Part shown: positions 36,577 to 45,891 of the stretch, piece by piece
Layout: each line of letters starts with the position of its first letter
Numbering within the stretch: position 1 is the stretch's first letter
Assembly: GCA_002407855.1 (NCBI GenBank)
Contig: DHPF01000007.1
Span: 186,001 to 250,000 of the forward strand
Reading direction: 5' to 3'
Length of the DNA stretch: 64,000 nucleotides
Source: Bacteroidales bacterium UBA5371
GTDB taxonomy: Bacteria; Bacteroidota; Bacteroidia; Bacteroidales; P3
Notes under the pieces: model-generated
Told to the model about the DNA's origin: nothing
The model's input: only the letters and a program-made list of their open reading frames with translations
Database searches by the model: none
Program-made: the position numbers and the translations under genes

Positions 36577-37794
36577 ATGAATGGCAAGTCATTGGACATT
36601 GCTATAAAAGACTTCAATTACAATTTACCTGAGAATAGAATAGCCAAATATCCCTTAGAAGAAAGGGATAAAGCAAAGTTATTAGTTCTAAAAAATGGAG
36701 AGATTAAAGAAAGAGTATTCTTTGAATTGCCTCAAATTTTAGACAAAGACTATTTGCTTATTTACAACGATACAAAGGTTGTTCACGCAAGGCTATTCTT
36801 CAAGAAAGAAACAGGTTCCGTAATAGAAGTATTTTGTCTTGAACCCTTCTTTCCAAATGAAATTCAAATTGCCTTTGCGCAAAAAGAACAAGGGCAGTGG
36901 AAATGTTTTATTGGAAACAACAAAAAGTGGAAAGAGGGCTTGTTAAGCCAAAGCATAGAGCATAATGGACAAAAAATTACCCTTAATGCACAAAGAAAAG
37001 AGCAGATAGACAATGCTTGGATAGTTAATTTCACTTGGACAAAGGGCTATTCGTTTGCAGAGGTTCTGTCTTTGATGGGTATAATCCCTCTTCCACCATA
37101 TATTAATAGAGAGGTAAGAGAACAAGATAACGATGACTATCAAACCATTTATGCTTTTGAACAAGGCTCTGTTGCAGCTCCAACCGCAGGATTGCATTTT
37201 ACAGAAAAGACATTTACAGAACTCAAAGCCAAACAAATTAAATCAAATTTTGTTACCCTACACGTTGGAGCCGGAACATTTAAACCTGTCAGCACTAATT
37301 CTATTGCTGACCACATTATGCATACCGAAAAGATAACCATTCCAAAACAAGTAATAAAAGACCTGATTGCTTACTCTCAAAAGAAGATTCTTTGTGTTGG
37401 TACAACCTCCGTGCGTACCATAGAAAGCCTTTATTGGCATGGTGTTAAGTTAATTGAAAACAAGAATGCTTCCCTTGAAATAGACATTTGGCAATGGGAA
37501 CCTTATCAGAAAACACAAACTATTAGTTCTCAAGATGCCTTAGAGGCCATTTTAAATGCAATGGAGAAAGAAGGCACAGAGCTGCTTTGTGGACAAACCC
37601 AAATAATTATAGCCCCAACTTATAAGTATCACATAGTAAACTCAATGATAACTAACTTTCATCAGCCAAAGAGCACTCTTTTGTTGTTAGTTGCAGCTAT
37701 GATTGGGGAAAAATGGGAAGAGTGTTACGACTTTGCCTTAGAGAATAATTTCCGTTTCCTCTCCTTTGGGGATGCCTGCTATTTTGAAGTATAA
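36577..37794 (+). CDS. queA: S-adenosylmethionine:tRNA ribosyltransferase-isomerase
   Basis: QueA converts preQ1 at tRNA position 34 to epoxyqueuosine, using SAM as ribosyl donor. The family blocks are the N-terminal DFNYNLPENRIAKYPLEERD, LIYNDTKVVHARLF, the QGSVAAPTAGLHFTE block, VTLHVGAGTFKPV and NFHQPKSTLLLLVAAMIG. At 405 residues it is longer than the E. coli enzyme, as in other Bacteroidota. It starts one base after purS. Confidence 0.94.
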   Translation: MNGKSLDIAIKDFNYNLPENRIAKYPLEERDKAKLLVLKNGEIKERVFFELPQILDKDYLLIYNDTKVVHARLFFKKETGSVIEVFCLEPFFPNEIQIAFAQKEQGQWKCFIGNNKKWKEGLLSQSIEHNGQKITLNAQRKEQIDNAWIVNFTWTKGYSFAEVLSLMGIIPLPPYINREVREQDNDDYQTIYAFEQGSVAAPTAGLHFTEKTFTELKAKQIKSNFVTLHVGAGTFKPVSTNSIADHIMHTEKITIPKQVIKDLIAYSQKKILCVGTTSVRTIESLYWHGVKLIENKNASLEIDIWQWEPYQKTQTISSQDALEAILNAMEKEGTELLCGQTQIIIAPTYKYHIVNSMITNFHQPKSTLLLLVAAMIGEKWEECYDFALENNFRFLSFGDACYFEV

Positions 37795-37837
37795 ACCTCT
37801 CTATTACTAATAATTAACCATCTCTTTTTATCCTTAA

Positions 37838-37917
37838 ATTAGAACTTGATTTCATTTTCTTAGAATCAAGTTCTAAATTATTAACTCTTGATTCTAATTT
37901 TCTAAAACTAAGAGTTA
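37838..37917 (-). repeat. 21-base intergenic repeat array E, alternating orientation
   Basis: Forward TTGATT cores start at 37846 and 37888 and reversed AATCAA/AACTAA cores at 37864 and 37906, so each set is 42 bases apart and the combined pattern keeps the 21-base spacing. Adjacent opposed units can form hairpins: 37839-37851 with 37864-37876 pair over 13 bases. The array starts 44 bases past the queA stop codon. A 45-codon frame is open through it on the minus strand. Confidence 0.85.
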
Positions 37918-38005
37918 GTTTGACAAAAGATAAACTTAGATTTTATAAAATAAAGTCTTTTTAGAATAATACCATAAAAAAGTAAAACATTACAAATTAT
38001 TTATG

Positions 38006-38013
38006 TATTTTTG
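38006..38013 (+). promoter_or_regulatory. -7 promoter element for pyrH
   Basis: TATTTTTG matches TAnnTTTG, 79 bases upstream of pyrH, implying a leader of about 70 bases. Confidence 0.4.
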
Positions 38014-38092
38014 TTGATTAATAATTTTATGTGAGTGGTTCACAATTGTTATTACATTTTATTATAGTAAAATAAAGATTTAATTAGATATT

Positions 38093-38797
38093 ATGAAGTA
38101 CAAAAGAATTTTATTAAAACTTAGTGGTGAAAGCCTGATGGGAGAACAAGATTATGGCATATCTCCTGATATGCTTTCCCAATATGCAAAGGAAATAAAA
38201 CAAGCCAAAGATAAGGGTTGCGAAATTGCAATTGTGATTGGAGGAGGTAATATATTTCGTGGCTTACAAGGAGCTTCTAAGGGTATGGATAGGGTTCAGG
38301 GCGACTATATGGGAATGTTGGCAACTTTAATCAATTCTATGGCTTTGCAAGGTGAATTAGAAAAGCAAGGAGTTAAAACAGAACTTCTTTCTGGCTTAGC
38401 AATAGAGCCTATATGTAAGGAACATTCAAGGGCTCGTAGCAAGGAGGCTCTTCAAGAAGGGAAGGTGGTTATAATTGGTGGCGGAACAGGAAACCCTTAC
38501 TTTACAACCGATACCGCTTCTGCACTGAGGGCAATTGAAATTGAAGCTGACTTAATTCTGAAAGGGACAAGGGTAGATGGAATTTATAGCTCAGACCCTG
38601 AAAAAGATAAGACAGCAACTAAATACTCTGAATTGAGTTTTAAGGAAGCCCTTGATAAACGATTAAAGATAATGGATTTAACAGCCTTTGCTCTTTGTCA
38701 AGAGAATAATTTACCAATTTACGTTTTTGATATGAACAAAGAGGGTAATTTACAAAAGGTAATAATGGGAGAGCATATCGGAACAATAGTTAAATAA
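38093..38797 (+). CDS. pyrH: UMP kinase
   Basis: PyrH phosphorylates UMP to UDP and belongs to the amino acid kinase fold. Motifs are KLSGESLMGEQDYGI at the N-terminus, IVIGGGNIFRG, GDYMGMLATLINSMALQ, and FTTDTASALRAIEIEADLILKGT (its core TTDTASALRA). The 234-residue length is standard. It is not followed by frr as in many genomes, but by a peptidase gene after about 100 bases. Confidence 0.96.
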   Translation: MKYKRILLKLSGESLMGEQDYGISPDMLSQYAKEIKQAKDKGCEIAIVIGGGNIFRGLQGASKGMDRVQGDYMGMLATLINSMALQGELEKQGVKTELLSGLAIEPICKEHSRARSKEALQEGKVVIIGGGTGNPYFTTDTASALRAIEIEADLILKGTRVDGIYSSDPEKDKTATKYSELSFKEALDKRLKIMDLTAFALCQENNLPIYVFDMNKEGNLQKVIMGEHIGTIVK

Positions 38798-38899
38798 TTG
38801 GAAGTTATTATTATTTTATCTACCTTTGCCAATTCTTTTAACAATTAGAGACAGATAATTAAAGAAACAAAATTAATAATACATAAAAAACAAACAAAG

Positions 38900-40687
38900 A
38901 TGAAGAGATTTAAAGGATTATTTTCAACGATGTTGGCTACTGTTTTAGTAGCTTCAACCATATCATCTTTTGCGTGTACGAGTTTTCTTGTAACCAAAGG
39001 TGCATCAAAGGACGGCTCAACAATGATTACTTATGCAGCCGATTCACACACACTTTATGGCGAACTTTATTATAGAGCTGCCGCAAAGTATCCAGCAGGA
39101 ACAATGATACAAATTGTAGATTGGGACTCTGGAAAGAAACTTATTAAGATTCCTCAGGTTGCAGAGACCTATACAATGGTAGGAAATTCAAATCAATGGG
39201 GCTTATCAATCACCGAAACAACTTATGGAGGACGACCAGAGCTTGAAGACTCAACAGGAGGAATTGATTATGGGACTTTGATTTATATGACACTTCAAAG
39301 AGCAAAAAATGCGAGAGAAGCTATAAAACAAATCACAGAGTTAATGGATACTTATGGTTATTTCTCATCAGGAGAGTCTTTCTCAATTGCTGACCCTAAC
39401 GAAGTTTGGATATTAGAACTTATTGGGAAAGGAAACAATCCTCAAGTTAAAACCGATGCTAACGGCAATGTTGTTAAGGATAAGAAGGGAAATCCTGTAA
39501 TAAATAAGAATATAAGAAAAGGAGCTGTTTGGGTTGCTATGAGAATACCAGATGGATACATTAGTGGTCATGCTAATCACGCACGTATTACAACCTTTCC
39601 ACAAGAAGTGAAAAAGAGTTTTAAATCTATTTCTTCTAAAAACTTAAAAGAGATATTCCGTCCTGAGGTTGAAGTAGTGTATTCTTACGATGTAATTGAA
39701 TTTGCTCGTCATAAAGGATATTTCAATGGGGAAGATAAAGATTTTTCTTTCTCAGATACCTATGCACCAGTAGATTTTAGTGCAGCAAGAGGCTGCGAAG
39801 CCAGGGTATATGCAGGCTTTCTTCGTTGCAATAAATCAATGATTCAATACGAAGACTATGCTATGGGGCATAATCTAAAAAACCGTATGCCACTATGGAT
39901 TAAACCGGAGAACAAACTATCTCTTAAAGATGTTATGGAGCTAATGCGTGATCATTATCAAGGAACCCCTATGGATATGACAAAAGATATTGGAGCAGGA
40001 CCATTTGCTTGTCCTTATCGTTGGAGACCTATGGGCTTTGAATTAAATGGTAAAAACTACGTTCATGAAAGAGCAACCTCAACACAGCAGACTGGATTCT
40101 CTTTGGTAGCACAATCAAGAAGTTGGATGCCTGAGGGAGCAAAAGGGATACTTTGGTTCGGAGTTGATGATAGTTATTCAACAGTTTATATGCCTCTTTA
40201 TACAAATATACTAAGAGCTCCTGAACAAGTTAGAGAAGGAAACGGAAATATGGTAACATATTCTGAAACCTCATTATTTTGGTTATTTAATCAAGTAACT
40301 AATTTTGTTTATTCCAGATACGTAGATATGATAGTTGATGTAAGAGCAAAGCAAAGCGAATTAGAGAAACAATTCATAGAAGATGTTGAAGAATTTGACA
40401 ATAAATTAAAAGGACTTTCTGCTGATCAGATGCGAAATGATATTACTAAGTTCTCAACAGAGAGAGTAACCAAGACTTTCAACACATGGAAAACTCTTAA
40501 TCAATATCTCTTAGTTAAATACATGGACGGTAATGTAAAGAAGGAAAAAGATGGCAAGTTCTTAGAAAGCCCATACCGTCAAGGACAAAATGTCTTCCCT
40601 GAACAAAGACTTTATCCTAAGAAATGGTACCAAACTATTGTAGAAGACCATGGAAAGACAATAGAAGTGCCTCAAACACAAAAATAA
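38900..40687 (+). CDS. C69-family dipeptidase (secreted)
   Basis: This N-terminal-nucleophile cysteine peptidase of family C69 (PepD type) is a dipeptidase with broad specificity. A signal peptide covers residues 1-25, so Cys26 in ACTSFLVTKGASKDGST becomes the catalytic N-terminal residue after cleavage. Later blocks are NQWGLSITETTYGG, a Ser-rich FSIADPNEVWILELIG and FACPYRWRPMGF. It has 595 residues. It likely digests peptides in the periplasm. A terminator hairpin follows. Confidence 0.9.
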   Translation: MKRFKGLFSTMLATVLVASTISSFACTSFLVTKGASKDGSTMITYAADSHTLYGELYYRAAAKYPAGTMIQIVDWDSGKKLIKIPQVAETYTMVGNSNQWGLSITETTYGGRPELEDSTGGIDYGTLIYMTLQRAKNAREAIKQITELMDTYGYFSSGESFSIADPNEVWILELIGKGNNPQVKTDANGNVVKDKKGNPVINKNIRKGAVWVAMRIPDGYISGHANHARITTFPQEVKKSFKSISSKNLKEIFRPEVEVVYSYDVIEFARHKGYFNGEDKDFSFSDTYAPVDFSAARGCEARVYAGFLRCNKSMIQYEDYAMGHNLKNRMPLWIKPENKLSLKDVMELMRDHYQGTPMDMTKDIGAGPFACPYRWRPMGFELNGKNYVHERATSTQQTGFSLVAQSRSWMPEGAKGILWFGVDDSYSTVYMPLYTNILRAPEQVREGNGNMVTYSETSLFWLFNQVTNFVYSRYVDMIVDVRAKQSELEKQFIEDVEEFDNKLKGLSADQMRNDITKFSTERVTKTFNTWKTLNQYLLVKYMDGNVKKEKDGKFLESPYRQGQNVFPEQRLYPKKWYQTIVEDHGKTIEVPQTQK

Positions 40688-40716
40688 AATTAAACTAAAC
40701 TAACAAGAATATGAAT

Positions 40717-40768
40717 AAAAAGGACAAAAAACAACATAAACTAAGTTGAATTTTGTCCTTTTTCTTTT
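40717..40768 (+). terminator. Rho-independent terminator after the C69 dipeptidase gene
   Basis: A 13-base-pair stem (40717-40729 with 40751-40763) is followed by a T-rich run. The 21-base loop can form a small inner CAAC/GTTG stem. It lies 30 bases past the stop codon, and it covers the first possible start (TTG at 40746) of the next frame, arguing for a later start there. Confidence 0.8.
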
Positions 40769-40811
40769 TAAAATTAGAGCGTTTTTGTATTCAAACTCCA
40801 AGATAATATCA

Positions 40812-41168
40812 TTGAGAAAAAATAGAAAGATAATAAGTCTGTTGCTTATTATTATCTATATCTTCTTTTTTGCAAGTGCAAACCTACAACAGCACGTGCA
40901 TATAGTTAATGGAATAACAATATCACACTCTCACTTTTCAAAAGACATATTTCCTTTTTCCTCTAACACACCAACCCACTCACACAATTCAATAGAAATA
41001 AATCTAATCCACGATTTAAATATTGCTCTATTTTTTATTCTCTTTATATCAATAATAATAGGAATAGTCTCTCAAAAGCCTATTAAGATTCTTCCTCAAA
41101 GAGAAATATTAATTCCGTTAAAAACCTGTCTGTATAACCCTTCTTTAAGGGCTCCCCCATTTTGTTAG
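40812..41168 (+). CDS. Small His-rich membrane protein upstream of TonB receptor
   Basis: This protein has 118 residues when started at the TTG at 40812; the frame contains no ATG, and an earlier TTG (40746) lies inside the preceding terminator. It has a basic N-terminus, one hydrophobic segment, then an exposed His-rich region (QQHVHIVNGITISHSHF, THSHN), a second hydrophobic segment and an LRAPPFC end. I have the impression that such proteins recur beside Bacteroidota TonB receptors, but I cannot name the family. A role in metal sensing or binding is an inference. Confidence 0.6.
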   Translation: MRKNRKIISLLLIIIYIFFFASANLQQHVHIVNGITISHSHFSKDIFPFSSNTPTHSHNSIEINLIHDLNIALFFILFISIIIGIVSQKPIKILPQREILIPLKTCLYNPSLRAPPFC

Positions 41169-41237
41169 CTTATTAATGTCAAACCTAATTATAAGTTTGA
41201 CTCCTTTTTTAAAGAAACACAAAGCAATTTTTTTTCA

Positions 41238-41318
41238 TTTGATTCTTATTTGATTTTATCAAATTGAAACTTGAAGATAAATTATTGTCTTTTGAAGATA
41301 ATTTTTTAGAATCAAATA
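41238..41318 (-). repeat. 21-base intergenic repeat array F (degenerate)
   Basis: TTGATT or TTGAAG cores start at 41250, 41271 and 41292 (exact 21-base period), with extra copies at 41239 and an inverted AATCAA at 41310. It lies 70 bases past the His-rich gene and upstream of the TonB receptor gene. A minus-strand frame is open for about 48 codons through the array. Confidence 0.65.
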
Positions 41319-41444
41319 AGAATAAATCGGCAAAATTTAACCGCAAAAGTTTTCTTTAATTTATGATATGTAATCTGTTATTGTATTCAGTAGCAGAATA
41401 TATAATTTATAGAAATAATAATAAGAAAATAAAATAATAAAAAT

Positions 41445-43751
41445 ATGAATAAAATAATATTATTTGCAGTTCTGTTTGCAAATATAACAATGTGTGCTTT
41501 TTCAATGCCATTAAGAGATGACGATAAAGCAAGTATAGAAGGGCACGTATTTGATGCCAAAACCAAGAAACCATTAGAATATGTTTCTATTGGAATAAAA
41601 GCAACCTCACTTGGAACAGTAAGTGATTTGCAAGGAAACTTTATGTTTAGAGGATTAAAACCAGGGAAATACACCTTAGTATTTACATCTATTGGTTATG
41701 AGAAATTAGAAGAAGAGGTTCTTGTAACGATAGAACAAACTGCCCACGTCCATGTTGAAATGAAAGAATTAAAAAAAATAATGGACGAGGTTGTTATTTC
41801 TGCCAATAGGGTAGAAACATCTCGTAAGGAAGCTCCAATAATTGTTAATGTATTATCTGATAAAGCCTTCCAACAATCTAATGCACAAGATATATCACAA
41901 GCTCTTCCTTTCCAAAGCGGAGTAAGAGTTGAATATAATTGTCAAAACTGTGGTTTTCCGCAAGTAAGAATAAATGGAATGGAAGGGCCATATTCACAAA
42001 TTCTTATTGATTCAAGAGCCATTATGTCTTCCTTGGGAGGTGTTTATGGTTTGGAACAAATGCCTATTAATATGGTGGACAGGATTGAAGTTGTGAAGGG
42101 AGGAGCCTCAGCACTATTTGGCTCCAATGCAATTGCAGGAACAATAAATATAATAACAAAAGAGCCAACACATCCTTCTTTTTCTATTGGAACAGATATA
42201 AGTTCAATTGGGATGAAATCCTTTGCTCAAAACTTTAACTCAAATGCGGTAGTCTTAAGTAAGGACGGAAAAGCAGGAGCTTCGTTCTACCAGACTTATA
42301 GAAAAAGAAATCCTTATGACCATGATAATGACGGATTTTCAGAAATAGGGAAATTAGATGCTTTTTCTTTTGGGACAAAGAGTTTCTTTAAGATAAACAA
42401 TACTAATAAACTAACCTTAGAATATCACACTACACAAGAAACAAGAAGAGGTGGAGATAGATTTGACTTTCAGCCACATCTTGCAAATATATGTGAGATG
42501 ACAGATCATAAAATTCATTCAGGAGGACTTAGTTATGATTATATAAGTCTTGATGCAAAGAATCGCTATTCCGTTTATGCTTCAGGACAATATATAGATA
42601 GAGATTCTTACTACGGATCGCATCAAGACCCTGATGCCTATGGGAAAAGCAAAGACCTTACACTTTTGCTTGGAACACAAGGTTCAAATAAAATAGACAA
42701 ACTATTTTTCCTTCCAGCTTCATTAGTTTATGGATTAGAGTATAATACAAATAATCTCAATGATGAAGTAAAAGGGCATAATATTATAACAAAACAACAA
42801 ACCAATATTTTTGGAGGATTTGGACAAGTTGAATGGAATGCAAAGAAGATTAACTTTCTATTGGGAGGACGTTTAGATAAACATAATCTGATAAAGAATG
42901 TGATTTTCTCTCCAAGACTAAACTTTATGTACAAGTCAAATGACAATTTTCAAGCAAGAATATCTTATGCCTCAGGTTATAGAGCACCTCAAGCCTACGA
43001 AGAAGATTTTCACATAACACAAGTAGGAGGATTGTCTTTAAGAACTTTTTTGGCAGAAAATCTAAAACCAGAATATTCCAATAGCCTTAGCGTTTCAGCA
43101 GATTACTATCTTCAAATAGGAGAAAACTATCAAGCTAATTTCCTTCTTGAGGGTTTTTATACCGACCTTAAAGATGTATTTGCTCTTAGAGTAGTAGGGC
43201 ATGACACTTTAACTAATACCATGATTCAAGAAAGATATAATGCCAAAGGTGCAATAGTAAAGGGATTAAGTTTTACTGGGAAGATATCATACAAAGATAG
43301 ATACTCATTCACACTTGGTTATACCCTCCAAGATAGCAAATATAAAGAAATGGAATTTTGGTCAGAAGATAGCGATGTTAAAGGCACAGAAGAAATGCTT
43401 AGAACCCCTAATGATTATGGATATACCACATTAAGTATTAAACCAATGGAATCAATGGATATTTCATTAACAGGTATCTATACAGGTAAAATGAAAGTAC
43501 CTCACTTTTCTGGTTATATTGTAAAAGATAAGATAGAAGCTACACCAAATTTCTTTGATTTGAATTTTACTTTTGCTTATAGCTTTACTCTATCAAAAGC
43601 CTTAGGATTAAAACTAAGTATTGGGATAAAAAATATATTCAATTCATATCAAAACGATTTTGATAAAGGAATAAATAGAGATGCAGGTTATATCTATGGT
43701 CCAATGCTTCCAAGGACTCTTCATTTTGGAGTGAAATTATTTAGCATTTAG
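41445..43751 (+). CDS. TonB-dependent outer-membrane receptor, probably for metal or heme
   Basis: The 768-residue protein has a signal peptide (about 1-20), a carboxypeptidase-regulatory-like domain (29-108), a plug domain (about 115-240) and a 22-strand beta barrel ending in a typical aromatic strand (TLHFGVKLFSI). The plug contains NCQNCG with cysteines 166 and 169, then the usual VDRIEVVKGGASALFGSNAIAGTINI block, whose core is KGGASALFG. The CxxC and the His-rich neighbour suggest a metal or metal-complex ligand (inference). No SusD partner follows. Confidence 0.87.
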   Translation: MNKIILFAVLFANITMCAFSMPLRDDDKASIEGHVFDAKTKKPLEYVSIGIKATSLGTVSDLQGNFMFRGLKPGKYTLVFTSIGYEKLEEEVLVTIEQTAHVHVEMKELKKIMDEVVISANRVETSRKEAPIIVNVLSDKAFQQSNAQDISQALPFQSGVRVEYNCQNCGFPQVRINGMEGPYSQILIDSRAIMSSLGGVYGLEQMPINMVDRIEVVKGGASALFGSNAIAGTINIITKEPTHPSFSIGTDISSIGMKSFAQNFNSNAVVLSKDGKAGASFYQTYRKRNPYDHDNDGFSEIGKLDAFSFGTKSFFKINNTNKLTLEYHTTQETRRGGDRFDFQPHLANICEMTDHKIHSGGLSYDYISLDAKNRYSVYASGQYIDRDSYYGSHQDPDAYGKSKDLTLLLGTQGSNKIDKLFFLPASLVYGLEYNTNNLNDEVKGHNIITKQQTNIFGGFGQVEWNAKKINFLLGGRLDKHNLIKNVIFSPRLNFMYKSNDNFQARISYASGYRAPQAYEEDFHITQVGGLSLRTFLAENLKPEYSNSLSVSADYYLQIGENYQANFLLEGFYTDLKDVFALRVVGHDTLTNTMIQERYNAKGAIVKGLSFTGKISYKDRYSFTLGYTLQDSKYKEMEFWSEDSDVKGTEEMLRTPNDYGYTTLSIKPMESMDISLTGIYTGKMKVPHFSGYIVKDKIEATPNFFDLNFTFAYSFTLSKALGLKLSIGIKNIFNSYQNDFDKGINRDAGYIYGPMLPRTLHFGVKLFSI

Positions 43752-43760
43752 TCTGTTTTG

Positions 43761-43803
43761 AAGTATTAGGGTGTAATACTCCAAGCGTTACGCCCTAATA
43801 CTT
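43761..43803. terminator. Bidirectional hairpin between TonB receptor and nuclease genes
   Basis: A 16-base-pair stem with one G-U pair (43761-43776 with 43788-43803) and an 11-base loop lies between convergent genes. The right arm includes the last three codons of the nuclease gene and its stop. No long T run follows on either side. Confidence 0.5.
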
Positions 43804-44664
43804 ATCCTCCCAATTTTTTATATTACAATTATTTTCCAAGTTATTTATAAACATATTATCATCAAAATCGGGGAAGAAATTAAAGCCAGTGATCCTTTCA
43901 AGTTCACTTACGCTCACACTATAATAAAATAACTCCTCCTTTAACTTCTCATTTTCCATAATAAATCCTATTGCTTTATAACTAGGAAAAGAAACATCTA
44001 CAATAACCTTATAAAATCTGTATGGAACTGAAACCTTATTTTTCTTACCTATTGTTTGAATAATTGAATCAAATAAAGCTCCTGCAATTACTATAATGCT
44101 ATCATTTTCTACCGCCCATTCTCTAACCTTTTTCTCCAACTCATGCCATTTCCCAGCATTAAAGGAATGGAGTTGTGGAGAGATATTGCTCATTAGGAAG
44201 GTTAAATCCTGAGCTTCCTGAGAAAAACTCATATCAGCACTTGGACAAATATGTCCCTTGTCATAGCCTGAATTACGATAATCTTTGGGTAAGGAAGATT
44301 TAGTTGAGACCTTATAATCTTCCCTAAACTTATTGGAACGCTTTGCATTATGCTCCAAAACCATTTCTTTTGTGAGCAAGTGAATTACCCATGCAGGTTG
44401 TTCATGTTTTTCAGAATAACCCAATTTAAAGAACTTATGATCTACCACCTCTAAGTAATTAGAATAAAATTTAGGCTTTGTTTTACCTTTTGTATTCTTT
44501 GTTTTGCAACTAATAGTGTAGGTCTGAGCTTGTAAAGGCTTTACATTAAAATAAGGAATTGCATTATTAATAGTAAGAATATCTTTTACCTCTTGCCCAA
44601 AAGCAAAGGAAGATAAGGTTAAAAACGCAATTATCAGAGTAAACAAAAGCCTAATCCTTTTCAT
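43795..44664 (-). CDS. DNA/RNA non-specific endonuclease (NUC1 family), secreted
   Basis: This is a beta-beta-alpha metal nuclease with a signal peptide ending at SSFAFGQ. The catalytic block is YDKGHICPSADM (a DRGH-type motif with the general-base His), followed by a metal-binding Asn in FLMSNISPQLHSFNAGKWHELE (core NISPQ). The start at 44664 gives a proper signal peptide; a longer frame from 44685 is also open. It follows ispG by about 25 bases and may provide nucleotides from external nucleic acid. Confidence 0.88.
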   Translation of the reverse strand: MKRIRLLFTLIIAFLTLSSFAFGQEVKDILTINNAIPYFNVKPLQAQTYTISCKTKNTKGKTKPKFYSNYLEVVDHKFFKLGYSEKHEQPAWVIHLLTKEMVLEHNAKRSNKFREDYKVSTKSSLPKDYRNSGYDKGHICPSADMSFSQEAQDLTFLMSNISPQLHSFNAGKWHELEKKVREWAVENDSIIVIAGALFDSIIQTIGKKNKVSVPYRFYKVIVDVSFPSYKAIGFIMENEKLKEELFYYSVSVSELERITGFNFFPDFDDNMFINNLENNCNIKNWEDKY

Positions 44665-44688
44665 TGTTATGAGCTTATTTAGCAAGTA

Positions 44689-45891
44689 TTATCTTTCTTT
44701 CCAGAAGCCATCTTCCTTTATCATCCCAATTAGTTTTTCTAATGCTTCCTCTTCATTTACGTTTTGGTAAACAACATTATTGCCTCTATAAAGGCTTACC
44801 TTACCTTGTCCTGAACCAACATAACCATAATCTGCATCAGCCATTTCTCCTGGGCCATTAACAATACAGCCCATAACTCCTATTTTAATGCCAATAAGAT
44901 GGCTACACTCCTCCTTTACCTTAGCTAAAACATACTGAATATCGTACTTTGTTCTACCGCAACTTGGGCAGGAGATAAACTCAGCCTTATAGATTCTATC
45001 GCCAGAGGCTTGAAGTATATCCTTTGCAACAGGGATTTCAGCCTCTGGCTTTTCGGTTAGGGAAACTCTTATGGTGTCTCCTATTCCCAAAGACAATAGG
45101 GTTCCAATACCAACAGCCGACTTAATCTTGCCATCCTCTCCGCTTCCTGCCTCTGTTACTCCAAGATGAATGGGATAAAGCAGTCCTTCATTGTCCAACA
45201 TCTCTTTCATAAGCCTTACAGCAGACACCATTACCTTAACATTTGACGCCTTTTGGGAAAGCACCAAGAGGTTAAAATCCATTGAGTGTATTATCCTTGC
45301 AAATTCCAACGCCGACACAGCCATAGCAAATGGAGTGTTTCCATAACGAGCCACAATCCTTTGGGAAAGTGAGCCGTGATTGGTTCCAACCCTTATTGCA
45401 GTATTATGTTTCTTGCAAATCTCAATAAGAGGGAAAAGCCTCTCCTTAATCTTATCCAACTCCTCATTATACTCCTTTTCGCTAAGAGAAAGTGAGCTTT
45501 TGTTTCTTTCAAAATAGTTTCCTGGGTTTATCCTTACCTTATCAACAATTTCTGCAGCAACCAAAGCTACATTAGGATTGAAATGAATATCAGCAATTAA
45601 GGGTATAGAGGAGTTTCGTTTGGCAAGTTCATTTTTAATATTGTAGAGATTTTGAGCAGCTTTTATGTCCGTAGCCGTTATTCTTACAAGTTCGCATCCC
45701 ACTTCCTCCAATCGTAAAACCTGATTCACAGTGGCCATAGTGTCCATTGTATCAGTATTAGTCATTGATTGTATGCGAATAGGGTTATTTCCTCCAATCC
45801 CAATATTCCCAACCATAACCTCTTTTGTTTTTCTTTTATTATAGAGTAAGGTTAAATAGTCCTGACTCAAAAAGTCCATTTCTTTATTCAT
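44689..45891 (-). CDS. ispG: 4-hydroxy-3-methylbut-2-enyl diphosphate synthase, short form
   Basis: IspG makes HMBPP in the MEP isoprenoid pathway. The TIM-barrel part (residues 20-285) and the [4Fe-4S] part (C308, C311, C342 with NGPGE at 345-349) are both of Bacteroidota/plant sequence type: NNPIRIQSMTNTDTMDT, HFNPNVALVAA and GEDGKIKSAVGIGTLL. Known enzymes of that type carry an insert of about 200 residues between the two parts and exceed 600 residues. Here the parts are joined by a short linker (about 288-302), giving 400 residues, like the E. coli architecture. Confidence 0.93.
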   Translation of the reverse strand: MNKEMDFLSQDYLTLLYNKRKTKEVMVGNIGIGGNNPIRIQSMTNTDTMDTMATVNQVLRLEEVGCELVRITATDIKAAQNLYNIKNELAKRNSSIPLIADIHFNPNVALVAAEIVDKVRINPGNYFERNKSSLSLSEKEYNEELDKIKERLFPLIEICKKHNTAIRVGTNHGSLSQRIVARYGNTPFAMAVSALEFARIIHSMDFNLLVLSQKASNVKVMVSAVRLMKEMLDNEGLLYPIHLGVTEAGSGEDGKIKSAVGIGTLLSLGIGDTIRVSLTEKPEAEIPVAKDILQASGDRIYKAEFISCPSCGRTKYDIQYVLAKVKEECSHLIGIKIGVMGCIVNGPGEMADADYGYVGSGQGKVSLYRGNNVVYQNVNEEEALEKLIGMIKEDGFWKER

